From contig CP075493.1 of the NCBI GenBank assembly GCA_021613535.1, positions 12,710,001 to 12,774,000 on the forward strand: a stretch of 64,000 nt of DNA, read 5' to 3'. The DNA comes from Adineta vaga (taxonomy: Eukaryota > Rotifera). The translations under genes and the position numbers were made by a program. Below, piece after piece: positions 1-11,701 of the stretch. The notes beneath the pieces were generated by a model. It did no database searches and had not been told where the DNA came from. It saw nothing but the letters and a program-made list of their open reading frames with translations. The first letter of the stretch is position 1. The number at the start of each line of letters is the position of its first letter.

Positions 1-397
1 AGCGCTTCGAAAAAAAGATGAACTGGTTTTCATAAAACTAGAATGAAGAATATGCATTTTATTTGAAAGTAACCTTTGCCTTTTCATGTGACTTCGGTAG
101 ACACGTTTTTTTTATAATAACGGATAGACAGGGTAAGAAACTAGTGTCTATTCTTCTGTATCAATGATATGAAGTAAAATATACGATATATTTTCCACTT
201 GCTCGACTACTTACATAGGTATTACATCAATAAAGCATGTGATTATGATATAGCGTTCTTTTTCACGTGTAATATTAAAATTTGTCGTTCTATGACGAAA
301 TTCACAATCATGTGAATACTTAATATATGAGTACATTTATATGCTATCAATATTTTTAAAGTAAACGATATCTTTTATCTCTTATACTTATTCAAGA
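1..397. other. Non-coding stretch, no feature seen
   Basis: AT-rich sequence with no reading frame that resembles a protein and no convincing repeat. It presumably contains the 5' flank of the broken F-box gene that begins at 398. Confidence 0.5.
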
Positions 398-1554
398 ATG
401 TCTACTGTGGATTCTCTATCATTACCCGTCGAACTTCTTTATCGAATTCTTGATCATTTGGATTTTAAAAGCATTTTTTGTTCTTTTCGATGTGTTTGCA
501 AACAATTCCATGCCACAAGTATTACTTACAATAAATTGAAGGTAGATTTTACCGCAATTTCAAAGTCCAATTTAGAACCCGTCTCTTATATTATTCAACC
601 TGAAAACATCATTTCATTAGTTATTCCCAATAATTATGAGGGGAAATTAAGCAAATTTTTCTCAATTTATGACATTCATCGTTTTACACGAATTTGCTCA
701 TTGACTTTTGATCGAATCGATCATGCGGATCTCGATCGATTCTTACAACATATCAATATTTTTACACTGGTTTCACTTTCAATGAATTCATGTGAATCAA
801 ATACATCCAAAACACTGACTACTATTTTATCAGCTACCAATCGATGTCATTTAAAGAAGTTATGTTCCCATAAGTGTGATGATACAATCAAACATGTGTC
901 ACAACCCGTTCAATATGCTTTACAACATCTGACTATTGGAATTTGTACATATTATGAGCTTAATTTGATTCTTTATCATTTACCTCATTTACGTACACTT
1001 GCATTGAAAAAATGTAATATGTTTAGTCTAGGCGGACCAAATATTGTACCTTCGGCTGACCTACACTATCCACAATTAACGTCACTAACGATGGAAAGTT
1101 GTCCATATTCTGCAGACCATCTCAAAACTATCCTTTCATTAACACCATCATTGATTCACCTTAAACTGAGTTCTCATGGACAATCATCGTTTTTTCTATT
1201 TGATGGTACCCTATGGGCCAAGTTTATTCAAGCAAAATTACCTCATTGGATAGATTCGAGTTTACGTTTTCTGCTTCTTTCTCTTTAAATTTTGATACGG
1301 ACAGTCCCAAATCACGAATACTTTCATTTCAAACACCATTTTGATTGGATGACAAACATTGGTTCGTTACTTGTGATTATTATCTTACAGGTTCGTGTGA
1401 ACATCGAATGGTAATCTACACATTACCAACATATACTACGATGGAATCAGGAATCATAGTCCGATATAAAGCATCATCAATCAATGATGTTCACCTTTTG
1501 AATAAAAACGTCATAGATGGAACTATTGTTACAGAAGATTTTAGTATAAAATAG
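398..1554 (+). pseudogene. F-box/leucine-rich-repeat protein, broken by a frameshift and a nonsense codon
   Basis: The first 296 codons form an F-box protein. Residues about 6-45 carry the F-box (LSLPVELLYRILDHLDF then a Cys-Lys-Gln-Phe segment), followed by degenerate leucine-rich repeats. F-box proteins recruit substrates to SCF ubiquitin ligases through Skp1. Near base 1246 the reading frame shifts. The family-like sequence then continues in another frame up to a TGA at 1342-1344, at a position where I recall Trp (TPF-W-L) in bdelloid relatives. It resumes as the conserved C-terminal block LDDKHWFVTCDY and ends at 1554. Two independent lesions make this a recent pseudogene unless the assembly is wrong. 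The intact relative in this window is at 7967-9818. Confidence 0.75.
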
Positions 1555-1587
1555 TTTTCGATTTTAAAGTTCATTAGTTTTACGTAG

Positions 1588-2676
1588 ATACTCACTACAC
1601 TCAATCTCGATGGCAAACAAATCACCGATATAATTCTAGTTTATTCTTTTCACATCTATTTTAATTGATTAACTTAGACGCTCAGTGCACTCTATCTTCG
1701 TGAAAGTTATATCCAAGATAATGAAATACAATATTTATCTGAAGCATTAAAAAATAATACGATAATTTATAGTTCTACTTTGTTTGTATATCTATCTTTC
1801 ATCTTTGAATGTATAGACACTCACCTTACTTTATCTTGAAAATAATCAGATTCATACGATTGGAATACAAGGCCTAACTGATATGTTGCGAAACAAAGTG
1901 ATATACTCTTTATTCTATCTCAACTTTCTCTTTCTACGTAGCCACTAATTACACTAGATCTTAAAAACAATCATTTCACAACTGAAGGAACACGATATCT
2001 TGCTGAGTTTTTACGATAAAATACAGTAAGTTTTGTTTCCCTTCTAATAAATCTTGATGCACTCACTTTTGATCATACAAGACACTCACTACACTCAATC
2101 TACAGAGTAATTGTATCAATGCAACAACGATACAACATGTGACTAATGCATTACGAAATAATAAAGTAATGGAAATTTTACATTCGCATTCATCTTACCT
2201 GTCTTTATATCTTTATACAGACACTGATGAACCTTTATCTTGGAGACAATCAAAGTGGCGATAAAGGAATACAACATTTAGCTGATATGTTCAATAGCAA
2301 CACAGTAATTCTTTCTCTGTTCTTATTGCTGATGTTCATTTCAATTGTTCTATACAGACATTGATCATACTTGATCTTAAAAGAAACAATATTACAAGAC
2401 AAGAAGCAGAATATTTAGTTGATGCTTTACAAAATAATACGGTATTGTAAATTGTATTTTTCATCATTTCTATTTTTATATTAATTAAACAGACATCCAT
2501 CACACTTTACCTTAGATCAAATAAAATATCAACAGACGAAATGCAACATTTGCGTCGTATAATACGAAAACATATAGTAGTTTTCATACTTCTTCCGATT
2601 CTTATCTCTAGTTTAGTTTTATTTTATATAGACTCTTACAACATCTAATCTTGAAGATTCGATATATCACAACTAG
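1588..2676 (+). pseudogene. Decayed leucine-rich-repeat gene, one repeat per exon (NLR/RNI type)
   Basis: Eight consecutive exon-like blocks each encode one 27-28 residue repeat of the form TLTxLxLxxNxIxxxGIQxLxxALRNNT: 1678-1761, 1817-1897, 1942-2025, 2082-2165, 2221-2304, 2358-2441, 2493-2576 and a terminal 2632-2676 ending in TAG. A damaged repeat precedes them at about 1588-1645. The blocks are separated by 44-56 nt introns that mostly start GT and end AG, always in phase 0. The repeat type is that of ribonuclease-inhibitor or NOD-like-receptor LRRs. Lesions: a TAA at 2017-2019 inside the fourth block, an AT instead of GT donor after 1761, and a first repeat that is truncated. No N-terminal effector or NACHT domain is visible, so it may be the 3' remnant of a larger receptor gene. 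Confidence 0.75.
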
Positions 2677-2794
2677 CCACATCGACACACTCGCATCCTC
2701 ATGATTTTGCATATATAAAGGAATCTTTTCTTAAAATAAATTTTCGTAATAGTATTATAATATAAAGCGTTGTCATTTGTCATGAATAAGATAT

Positions 2795-5700
2795 TCAATT
2801 ATCTTCCTCAAATGCGTAACTTTCAGATTGTTCTACAGCCTGTATGTTTGGTTGAGCATTTAAAACTTGTTCAATATCTTGAATAATTGTTTTGACTTCT
2901 TGAAGTTCTTCATGAGAATCCCATGAAGTTTGTTCATAAACGTGTAATGCTCGTTTATAATACTCCAAGGCCAAGATTTGATCATTGAAATGTTGATAAC
3001 ATTCACCAATAATAAATAGACTCCTACCAATATCGTATTCATCCGGTGGAAGAGTTTTTTCAAATGCTAATAGACATTTAAGTGCATATGTAAGTGAGAG
3101 ATCATATCGATTTATCATCCGCATCATTAAAACAAATGTTACAAGGGTTACTATCGTTGTTCTATGTTCAGTACCGAGATTAATTTCTTGAATTTCTGAA
3201 CATTTAATGAAATATTCGATGGCAAGTTCCCAATTCTCTTGATGAAAATAACGCTTAGCTATCTCATTAAACAACTCACTGATTTCAATATATTCTTCTG
3301 GATAATATTTTTCGAGAATATTCACACATTGTTGATAATAATTAATAGCTTGATCATAATTTTCATCGTTATCATGAATATCAGCAATATATTTTAATTT
3401 CTTTACTATACTCCTCTGATCAGATGGATTATATATCCGAAAAACATCGAGTGATTCTTGAAAGAAATGAACGGCATCATCATATTGTCCTTGAAGTTTT
3501 CGAATTTCACCTAGGAAATTAAGACATATTACAATTGGTTTATAAATAGAAGGATAATAACGTTGTCGAATATCTAATGCTTGTTTTTTATATTCGAATG
3601 CTTCATCATATTTTCCTTGCAGAGAAAAAACATCAGCAATAATACCGAGAACATTCGAGGTAGACATTTGAAAACCTGGAGAATATTTACGAAAGATTGT
3701 TAATGATTGTTGATAATACTGCATTGCTTCTTCATATCCTTCTTCGACATGTCGCATCATACCTATCCGAAATAAAATATTGCCAATACTCCAATCGGAA
3801 GATCCATAAAATTTCTCTTGTATACGAAGCGCTTTTTGAAAATATTCCAAAGCTTCATCGTATCTTGTTAACTTACATAGAACATCGGCACATCCATTGA
3901 AAATACGTCTATGAATAATAGTATCCATATGATGATAATTATCGAGTACTTGTAATACTTCTTTATAGATATCAAGAGCTTCCAGATATTTCTTTTTTGC
4001 CACTAAAAGACTACTACAAACGAAAAAAGTTTCAGCAATTTGTTCATGATAGGATGGATAATGTCTTTCTAAGATTGTAAGAGCTTGATCATAATAATTT
4101 TGAGCTTGTTCATAATCTTCTTCTCCATTTTGAAATACCCATCCAATAAGAGTCAATATTGCACTTGTATTTGTGTTACTAGAAGAATAATACTTGTTTG
4201 ATATTTGTAATGCTTGTTGAAGTAGATCTAAACTTTCATTATACATTTCTTGTTTATTTTTTATATCACTTAAGTTCTTTGCACTTATCAACATATCTGC
4301 ATGACCAAATGGATAGAATTTCTTTTGCATCGACCATGCTCTTTGAACAAAGTCGCAAGATTCATCAAACAATTCTTGATAACAGAGAAGAGTAGCCAGA
4401 TAATTGAGCACTATAGCAGCATAGACATGACCTGATGAATAGTAATTTTCATAAATAATTAAAGCTTGTGAAATAGAATCATAAGCTTTCGAAAAATTTT
4501 CCAACCGAATAAAAGTAAAACCGATTTTCCAAAGAAGTGAACCAATACTAACATGACGATAATTACAAAAATATTCTTCTCGCATTGCTATCGCTTGTTG
4601 AAATAAAAGTATCGCTTTATCAGTCATTCGCCGTTCTTCATGAATAAGACCGATATTTTCTAGACTGGTAGCAATACTAATATGATTCTCAGAATAATAT
4701 GTCTTTCGTATTTCTAATGCTCGCTGATGATAATCATAAGCTTCTTCATATTTTCCATCACGATACAATAACTCACCAATAGTTGAGAGAACGATAGCAG
4801 AATCTTTGATTCGATTAGGTTCAGTTTGCATCAATCGTTGATAAGCTTGATCATAATATACTCGTGCTTTATTCCATTCACCTTTCCAATGATGAGTTTG
4901 ACCAAGATTGAATTCAATCCATGCGAAATCTTCATTCGGAGAATCATTCAATAAATGTTCGAAATATGTTTGTGATTGATTCCATTGACTCATATCACAG
5001 ATTAATTTTCCAAAGATAATTGATAAACTTAAATCTTCATATTGACGATGAACATCATGGATATATTTTTCAATTATTCTTTCTCCATTTTGAACAGGTA
5101 TGAGTTTTACTATCCATAGATCTTTATTATCTTGTTGAATATTTTCTATATAGAATGTTGCATTGAAATCAAATAGAATGTCGGTAGTATTAACAAAGAT
5201 AATGTTTTGATTTATATAAAATTCAATTTCAAAAAGAACAGAATTTAAATTCTCATGCTGTGGAATTGAAGTTAATGCTAATGAACGAGAACGATAACCT
5301 ATGAAGAAATCTTTCATTGCCATAAGTTTATGTTGATTCTTTTTTAATTGATTTAATTCATCATTTGATAACATCATTCCACGATAAACGAGGAGTTCGT
5401 CTGTATTCAAATCAATATTGTTTTGATATTCATGTGTGAAATTTTCTATTAAATCTCTAAGAAAATCTCGTAATAGATAAAGTTGATCGGTATCTTCTGT
5501 TCGTAATGCTCGACTAATTATTCGTCTTAAAAATGAACATTTCATATAACAAGAAATCGCTTGATCTGATTGATATTTCTCTTCAAATTCATCAATCAAT
5601 GCAAGTTCTTTGATATTGTCATGATAATAAAGACGACATGTATCGATCATTTGTTTTCGACTTTTTGTTTCATTTCGTGGTAAATATAAAATAACCTTAT

Positions 5701-6196
5701 GAAGAAGTTGAAGCCAAAGAAAATCACTCGATTGTTGAGTTAAATCAATTGTTGCATATTGATCTTGATTAAAAAAACTCCATTGAGAAAAACGTTGATC
5801 AATTAAATTGATTTGTTCTTCAATCGATAAACATAATGAATCAAATTCGTTATAAATTCCAATTATTTTTGGATGTTTATTTTGAATATTTTCAGTATTG
5901 AACATAAATATCGAAACAATTTGGTTAAGATCGTTAATGTGAGATAAAATTGAAGAATTAGATGTAATTAAAAAGAGTTTTTCCGTTTCAATTGATTTAA
6001 GAAAAGTCATACAAGAATCGAGTTCACTATGAAAAATTAACCAATTATTCAAATGAGATAATCGCATTTGAAAATATGTATTGACATCTGATAATGCATT
6101 ATCTGGATCAAACCAGACGAGAATAATATTTTCAATCTTTTTAGGGATATTTATTGAAAGAAGTTGCTCGCCTATACTCGTAGATACCATTGCCAT
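2795..6196 (-). CDS. TPR-repeat protein with N-terminal ADP-ribosyltransferase-like domain
   Basis: A single 1133-codon exon. Residues about 20-250 resemble the N-terminal region of bdelloid ART proteins. Residues about 260-365 look like an arginine-type mono-ADP-ribosyltransferase fold, with an LLVYRG segment (Arg272) and a following Leu-Thr-Ser (308-310). From about residue 395 to 1115 there are roughly 16-17 tetratricopeptide repeats of kinesin-light-chain spacing (about 42 residues, with motifs such as YEEAYDYHQRALEIRKTYY), a scaffold for protein binding. The position of the catalytic Glu-x-Glu, normally just before a (V/I)LF motif, reads Thr337-Thr338-Asp339 before ILF. ADP-ribosyl transfer is therefore probably lost or weak. 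The start could be either of two close ATGs (residues 1 and 3). It lies tail-to-tail with the LRR relic on the + strand. Confidence 0.8.
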   Translation of the reverse strand: MAMVSTSIGEQLLSINIPKKIENIILVWFDPDNALSDVNTYFQMRLSHLNNWLIFHSELDSCMTFLKSIETEKLFLITSNSSILSHINDLNQIVSIFMFNTENIQNKHPKIIGIYNEFDSLCLSIEEQINLIDQRFSQWSFFNQDQYATIDLTQQSSDFLWLQLLHKVILYLPRNETKSRKQMIDTCRLYYHDNIKELALIDEFEEKYQSDQAISCYMKCSFLRRIISRALRTEDTDQLYLLRDFLRDLIENFTHEYQNNIDLNTDELLVYRGMMLSNDELNQLKKNQHKLMAMKDFFIGYRSRSLALTSIPQHENLNSVLFEIEFYINQNIIFVNTTDILFDFNATFYIENIQQDNKDLWIVKLIPVQNGERIIEKYIHDVHRQYEDLSLSIIFGKLICDMSQWNQSQTYFEHLLNDSPNEDFAWIEFNLGQTHHWKGEWNKARVYYDQAYQRLMQTEPNRIKDSAIVLSTIGELLYRDGKYEEAYDYHQRALEIRKTYYSENHISIATSLENIGLIHEERRMTDKAILLFQQAIAMREEYFCNYRHVSIGSLLWKIGFTFIRLENFSKAYDSISQALIIYENYYSSGHVYAAIVLNYLATLLCYQELFDESCDFVQRAWSMQKKFYPFGHADMLISAKNLSDIKNKQEMYNESLDLLQQALQISNKYYSSSNTNTSAILTLIGWVFQNGEEDYEQAQNYYDQALTILERHYPSYHEQIAETFFVCSSLLVAKKKYLEALDIYKEVLQVLDNYHHMDTIIHRRIFNGCADVLCKLTRYDEALEYFQKALRIQEKFYGSSDWSIGNILFRIGMMRHVEEGYEEAMQYYQQSLTIFRKYSPGFQMSTSNVLGIIADVFSLQGKYDEAFEYKKQALDIRQRYYPSIYKPIVICLNFLGEIRKLQGQYDDAVHFFQESLDVFRIYNPSDQRSIVKKLKYIADIHDNDENYDQAINYYQQCVNILEKYYPEEYIEISELFNEIAKRYFHQENWELAIEYFIKCSEIQEINLGTEHRTTIVTLVTFVLMMRMINRYDLSLTYALKCLLAFEKTLPPDEYDIGRSLFIIGECYQHFNDQILALEYYKRALHVYEQTSWDSHEELQEVKTIIQDIEQVLNAQPNIQAVEQSESYAFEEDN

Positions 6197-6695
6197 AATT
6201 ATTAATAACTATAGCTTAGTTTTGTCAAATAATTAATAAAATAAAGTCAAAATTGACGAATTGTTCTCACCAGTAAAATACTGAAGCAAAAGATAAACTT
6301 GCTTGTCTCTATTTGATCATTATTGCCTCTTCATATATCGATAAATAAATAAAAGTGTACATCCTTGTTTTTTTTCTCGCTGTAAATATATATTGATTGA
6401 TGTATTGAAAGAACGTATCAGGTTTTTTCTCCAATTTAAATTTCATGCGTGATTCATTTTACCTATCATATTATTATGTTTCGTTTGATATTTCCGTCGT
6501 TCTTTTTTATCATACCCTAAAGTTCGTATATTTGTTTGAATGAGTGGGTGTGCGTGTAAATTTAGTTGATTGAATTTGAAACGAAGACTATACTTCTACT
6601 CACATCTATGATGAAATATTAAACAATAGAATCAGATTTTAATTAGCATAGATCAAAAAAAGTTTCAAATAGAGTTTATAGTTTTAGTTCGTAAT
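6197..6695. other. Intergenic, no gene seen
   Basis: Lies between two minus-strand genes. It contains only short frames and a GTGGGTGTGCGTG tract near 6544-6556 that resembles the other TGTGGG-like tracts in the window. It should hold the promoter of the TPR/ART-like gene and the 3' end of the phosphatase gene. Confidence 0.45.
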
Positions 6696-7375
6696 TTAGT
6701 GTTTGATGCTTTCGTTTAGTTTGCGTTCATATCGAATCAATTGTAAGAAAAAACTATGATTAGGTGCAGCAAAACGACGACGTTCAACCAAATAATCATA
6801 GGCTTTAATCAAAGAATTATGAGTGGATCTAGATCAAAATACAGATGAGAACAGTGATTCATTAATAAGAAAGGCTGTTGTTACTTTAGTAGATAAGCGA
6901 GAACAATCGAAGATGAACGAGAAATACCCATCTGACAGTGAACCAATACCATATCGCCTTTTGTTTTACATGAATTCAAGAAATCATTTGTAGTTTCAAA
7001 ATGTTGAGAAATATTAGCAATGAAGTCATCATCCAAATTGATCCATAATACATTAAAATGATCATGAATATCTTGATCTAATGGACAATCACTCACATTA
7101 ATTATATGTCGAATGTTTAAGTCGGTCAATAATGTTTTATTCATTGCATGTTTTAATTCACCATGGTATAGAAAATCATCGATTATCATTGAAGGACTAG
7201 CATAGCCTGCATCTTTTGGTAATTGTGACTTTCGTTTCTTCGACCGTAGACTGATTAAATCTCGTAGATATGACAATTCATCATCGGTAGCTTTCATTTC
7301 ATTTTTCAAAGCGTCAAGTGACAGGGCACCGATCCATTCATTTGTTGAAGCCATATGATTAACGATATTTTTCAA
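6696..7375 (-). CDS. Dual-specificity protein phosphatase
   Basis: Two exons on the minus strand, 7375-6885 and 6828-6696, joined over a 56-nt GT-AG intron in phase 2, giving 207 residues. The catalytic P-loop HCQMGISRS (HCxxGxSR[ST]) is near residue 146, and an upstream acidic segment (LDDDF) probably supplies the general acid. Residues 58-160 cover the DSP fold, starting with a conserved IIDDFLYHG segment. The second exon supplies the C-terminal helices (AYDYLVERRRFAAPN, then FFLQLIRYERKL). This fold removes phosphate from Tyr and Ser/Thr residues, often on MAP kinases. The start may be codon 1 or the Met at residue 8 (MASTNEW). A phosphatase of the same fold is decayed at 31347-31691. Confidence 0.85.
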
Positions 7376-7966
7376 TGTAAATTAAATTATTATCTACAGC
7401 TGCTTCGCGCGGAATAAATCGGTTTTTGAAGAAAATGACCTGTAAATTCCTAAAGTAGTCTACGGATGTTGTGCCTTTGAAAGAACTGTATTGAAAGAAA
7501 ACAAACGCTAAGATACGAGGGAAGCTTACTTCATAAAGTGTATAAAGTCGAATCGGATTGAAGAAGATCAACCATATATATATATATATATATATATATG
7601 TTAAGTTTGTTAGTGATGAAACATCTGCAATATCCTTCTCTTCCTTCCCTTTCATGGGAAAAATTTGTTTGATGAGTCATTCATGAGAGAACAGAAAAAT
7701 ACGATAACGTCAGAATGACAGTATTGCACAATAACTGTATCGAAAGTTTTTATTTACCTAAGATTTGTTTTGATTCGCAAGAAAGAGAAACTTATGTAAG
7801 GTGAAAGAAAAATGAAAAACGAGTCCTCTACAAGATTTTTTTGATTGGTGTCTTACTGTGATCTTTGAATCACGTCATAGTTGGTGAGTATTGAGTATTA
7901 AACACTTTTTTATTTTTTATTTAGTTAATACGAGAGAATCAAGATTTATTTAGAGAACAATTTTCA
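7376..7966. other. Intergenic region between divergent genes
   Basis: Shared upstream region of the minus-strand phosphatase and the plus-strand F-box gene. Apart from the TA microsatellite at 7574-7599 I see no structured element. The promoters of both genes presumably lie here. Confidence 0.45.
7574..7599. repeat. (AT)n microsatellite
   Basis: Thirteen uninterrupted AT dinucleotides in the divergent intergenic region between the phosphatase and F-box genes. Likely length-polymorphic. Confidence 0.9.
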
Positions 7967-9818
7967 ATGAGCCCTGTGGAACGTAATTTGAGTGATGGGG
8001 AAATAAAACAGATACAACGTAAGTTTCTCTTGGCATATTTTTCTTAAATGATTTTCGAATGACCTTTTTCTAGAGCCCTCGATTAACACAACGTAAGTGA
8101 TATAAAGAATAAAGAATATTTCATTTGTAATTCTATTTTGTATAGAAAATGTTTCGAAGATTTGTCCAATGAACTTTTCTACGAAATCTTTGATTATTTT
8201 GATGGATGGACATTATGGAATACATTTGGAAATTTAAATATTCGATTTCGAAATCTTCTTCTTGACTCATCCTATGGTTTCAAAATGGATTTTTCTCGTT
8301 CCAAAGAACAGGATATCAAGAATTGTCTTCGTGAATTTCTTATTCCAAATCGTCATCGAATTGTTTCACTTCGTCTAATCGATAAAGAGAAAACAACATT
8401 TTCTCTCAACTCGCTATTGATCAGTTCATTCTATGAACAACTTCAATTACTTTCTTTACCTTTATTAGATACAAGCAGCATCATATTTCTTTTGGAAGTC
8501 TTATCTTTACTTCCTCGATTATCTTCTTTAACTCTTTCTATCTTATCCGCTGAATCGCTTGAAGATCTTACTGAAATGTATTCTCTTATATTCAAATTAC
8601 CTTCTTTAAAATCAATGAAACTCACGAGTACAGTAACGAACACCAAAATTTCTCTTCGCCATAAGAAAAGAACTCAACAATACAGTCCCATCGAATATTT
8701 AATGATCAATCATTGTTGTTATTTGACTGATTTAATAACTTTATTTACCTACACACCTCAACTTAAGTATTTAATTTGCAAACATAATGTTTCATCTAAT
8801 TCGGTTGATAATAAGAAAATCTTATTTCGATTACCAAATTTACGTTATGTATCTATAGGAGCAGTATCTTTGAATTTTAATGAATTTCAACTATTTATCC
8901 AACAAATTGGTCCACAGTTACAAGTTATACGTATTCGAGTTGGATTGGCTGATATTTCTTCTCATGCAAATCAATGGGAAAAATTAATTTTACGAAATTT
9001 TCCTTCGTTAAAACGGTTTTATTTCGAATTTTCTGATCAATTACGAGAAATACAGAATTTTAAACCAATTGAAAAATTCATCAGTGAATTTACTTCATCA
9101 TTCTGGATCGAACGGAAACACAGTATTCACTTAACAATCGGTAATTTTGGACATCAAAAAGATGATGATTTCAAATTGTCTATACAACCATCGAGGTTTG
9201 TGAAAAAGAGGGTTTAATTTTACTAATCAATTTACATAAGTCATCTTGTCTAGAAAGAAATGGTACAATTTATCGAAAGATGTCAATGAATTCCATGGAG
9301 CTTCTGCAGTTATCGATGATAATACCAACCTTGAAAATATTCTTCCATTATTAGAAACGATTCAAATAACTGAATTAAAGTTTTGCCCTGGTAATAAATA
9401 TCTTTATTCATTTACTACTCTTCTTAGTCATTTTCCAAATTTGAATATCTTGGAGATTGCATCGTTTCCAGTTCACTTATTAGTATGGTCGCTACCAGAA
9501 AAAATGGCTATTCCTCTTTCGAACATCACCAAAAATCAAATCACTAAAGTGAAAATATGGGAAATGAAAACTTTACCACATATTGAATATATCTTTAAAC
9601 TTTGTCCATTAATTACATATCTTGAACTTGTCGATTGGTCTGGTAAGGATTTAAAATCAGTTGTTGAATTCATTGTAACAAACAGTCCAAAGTCTCTTCA
9701 TGTGTTGGGTCTTCATGTGCAGATGAATTTTTATGAAACAGTTGATCAATTAAAAGAACTCAACGAAACGTGGACAATTCAATATCAAAATGATAAAATA
9801 CTTCTTCAATGGAAATAG
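7967..9818 (+). CDS. F-box/leucine-rich-repeat protein, four exons including a 19-nt microexon
   Basis: Exons: 7967-8018, 8074-8092, 8146-9195 and 9254-9818, all with GT-AG introns, giving 561 residues in one frame. The N-terminus (MSPVERNLSDGEIKQIQ) leads over the microexon into the F-box FEDLSNELFYEIFDYFDG (residues about 26-65). Degenerate LRR-like segments fill the rest, and the C-terminal block carries the family signature KKWYNLSKDVNEFHG. It is probably a substrate receptor for an SCF ubiquitin ligase. The microexon is required for frame: exon 1 ends in phase 1 and exon 3 needs phase 2, so skipping it would abolish the protein. Without these introns the open frames appear only as two separate pieces. 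Its relative at 398-1554 is broken. Confidence 0.8.
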
Positions 9819-11701
9819 ACTTATCAAGGTTCTCTTCTCAAAGTATTATATTGTTTGTTTGTTAAAATATATCTAAATTAAGAAAAAGAGAAGAATATCA
9901 AACATAAATTCGATAATGAAAACTCTCACTCGATTAATTTGATTTTTTTGTCAATGGTAATGCATTTATTGTACCTATAAGTATTCTGATCGTTTCAGTA
10001 AACCTACAAGAGATTTATTTAAAATCAATGAAACGATTTCTAGATCATCATTTGTTTTTTCACGTGCGAGACGAAAATTATCATTGATATAATTGAGAGA
10101 AAGATACTAAGACAAATGAAAACAAATAAAGTCAATATAAATCGATCAAGAAATGATCCAGTTCGAGATAATTGATTGGAATCGAATTGAAGTAAAATCA
10201 TTCCAAATAACCTTTGAGAAGTTTTCAACAATGTTGTCAATAAACAAAATAAAATATCTTATTTTCTAATCAAATAATTGTTTCGACAATAGTTTTTTTG
10301 CTAACATGTTCTATGTTTAGTATTCTTTCTCTTCTCTTTGCACATATAAAAGAACAATTTAGTTGAATTTTTTGATCGATCATCATTCGGACAATTTTCA
10401 CTCTTCAATACATCTTATAGCTTCATTATTTATCTTTTAATAACAATCTCGTTCACACATATCACTTTCATCATCTATAATATAACATTTGTTACAAATT
10501 GAACTTTCTCAATGAACCGTTCGACAATCAACAACTGAAACAGAAACTATTATTATAAATTCTTGAAATGAATGAAAGTTTAGTTTAAGATCATGGAATA
10601 ACGAATGATATCCTTAGAAAATAATGAGATTTTGTTGATGTACAATCATCTCAATGTAAGAAGTCAAACAAGAAATGCGAATTATGAAACATTCTTTATT
10701 TAAAAAAATTGTGTTCTAATTTCAATTGGAAATTAAAAGATTAGGGAGAAGACTAGATTGATAAAAAACGAATAAAACAACAAGTATAGCCTAGTAGAGT
10801 GAGATTATTTAAAACTGTATGTGTTTATGTCATTGCTATTATAGTAATTGGTACAGGTTGTTTGATCGTTCATCAAATGCTGTATGAATAATTTTCGCCA
10901 AACAGACTATTGATTGTTCGTATATATCTAAGAGAAATATTTTTATAATTTTATTATTATATATACATACTAGAATTTCTTCATATTCATTTACCAATAT
11001 AGCAAAGAAAAAACATGTTTTACTCGCTGGAGCTGTTTTGAAATGAAAGGACACATCTATCGATTGGATATACTATTTCGTTCTTTTCTTTATCTTTTTT
11101 ATGATTATAATTATCACTCAACTGTGACGAAAGAACAATCTTTCGAAGAGAAAGAAAAGAAATAGATTATAACACACACATACCATCTTGATTTTGACAG
11201 TATAGATATCTTCTCGTAGTTTTGTAAATTACAGATCGAATTATGTTCGTGCGATGCGAGTTTCCTACATTTAAATGTATATTATGCTGACAGTAAAATC
11301 ATTTTTATTATTGCAAAGTATATAAAAATAAAAGAATTTGATCAACCGACTAAATGTTTATTCATGAACAAAGAGAGATACAATATTCTTTTCAGACTAT
11401 TTTCCCCTGCTTTTTAAGAATGTTTATTTTGAATGGATACATACATGTATGTTCTTCACTCAAAGTTATCTAATTAATATTGAAACCGGTAACTTTTGAT
11501 GAGAGAATTCTTTTTGTATCAAAGAGCATTGCAATGAAAAAAGAAATAATTATCGTTTCATTTTGAATTATACATGCTTATTCGCAGCACTGAAATGTCG
11601 TTCGATAATATATGTTCAATTTCAAATACTCATTAGAATTTGTTAACTAGGAGTACATTGTATCATCAAGTTTTGAAAACAAGCATTTTTATTCAACCTA
11701 T
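9819..11701. other. Long gene-poor stretch
   Basis: About 1.9 kb without a convincing gene. On the minus strand at 10040-10201 a frame starting at an ATG has one strong hydrophobic helix (LTLFVFICLSIFLSIISMII) and a basic tail. It could be the last exon of a small membrane protein, but no upstream exon could be joined to it. Other frames, including 10839-11054 on the minus strand, show no family resemblance. Confidence 0.4.

Noticed and set aside
7359-7655. 98-codon minus-strand frame
   Set aside because: It runs through the TA microsatellite (a YIYIYIY stretch) and overlaps the start of the phosphatase gene; no family resemblance.
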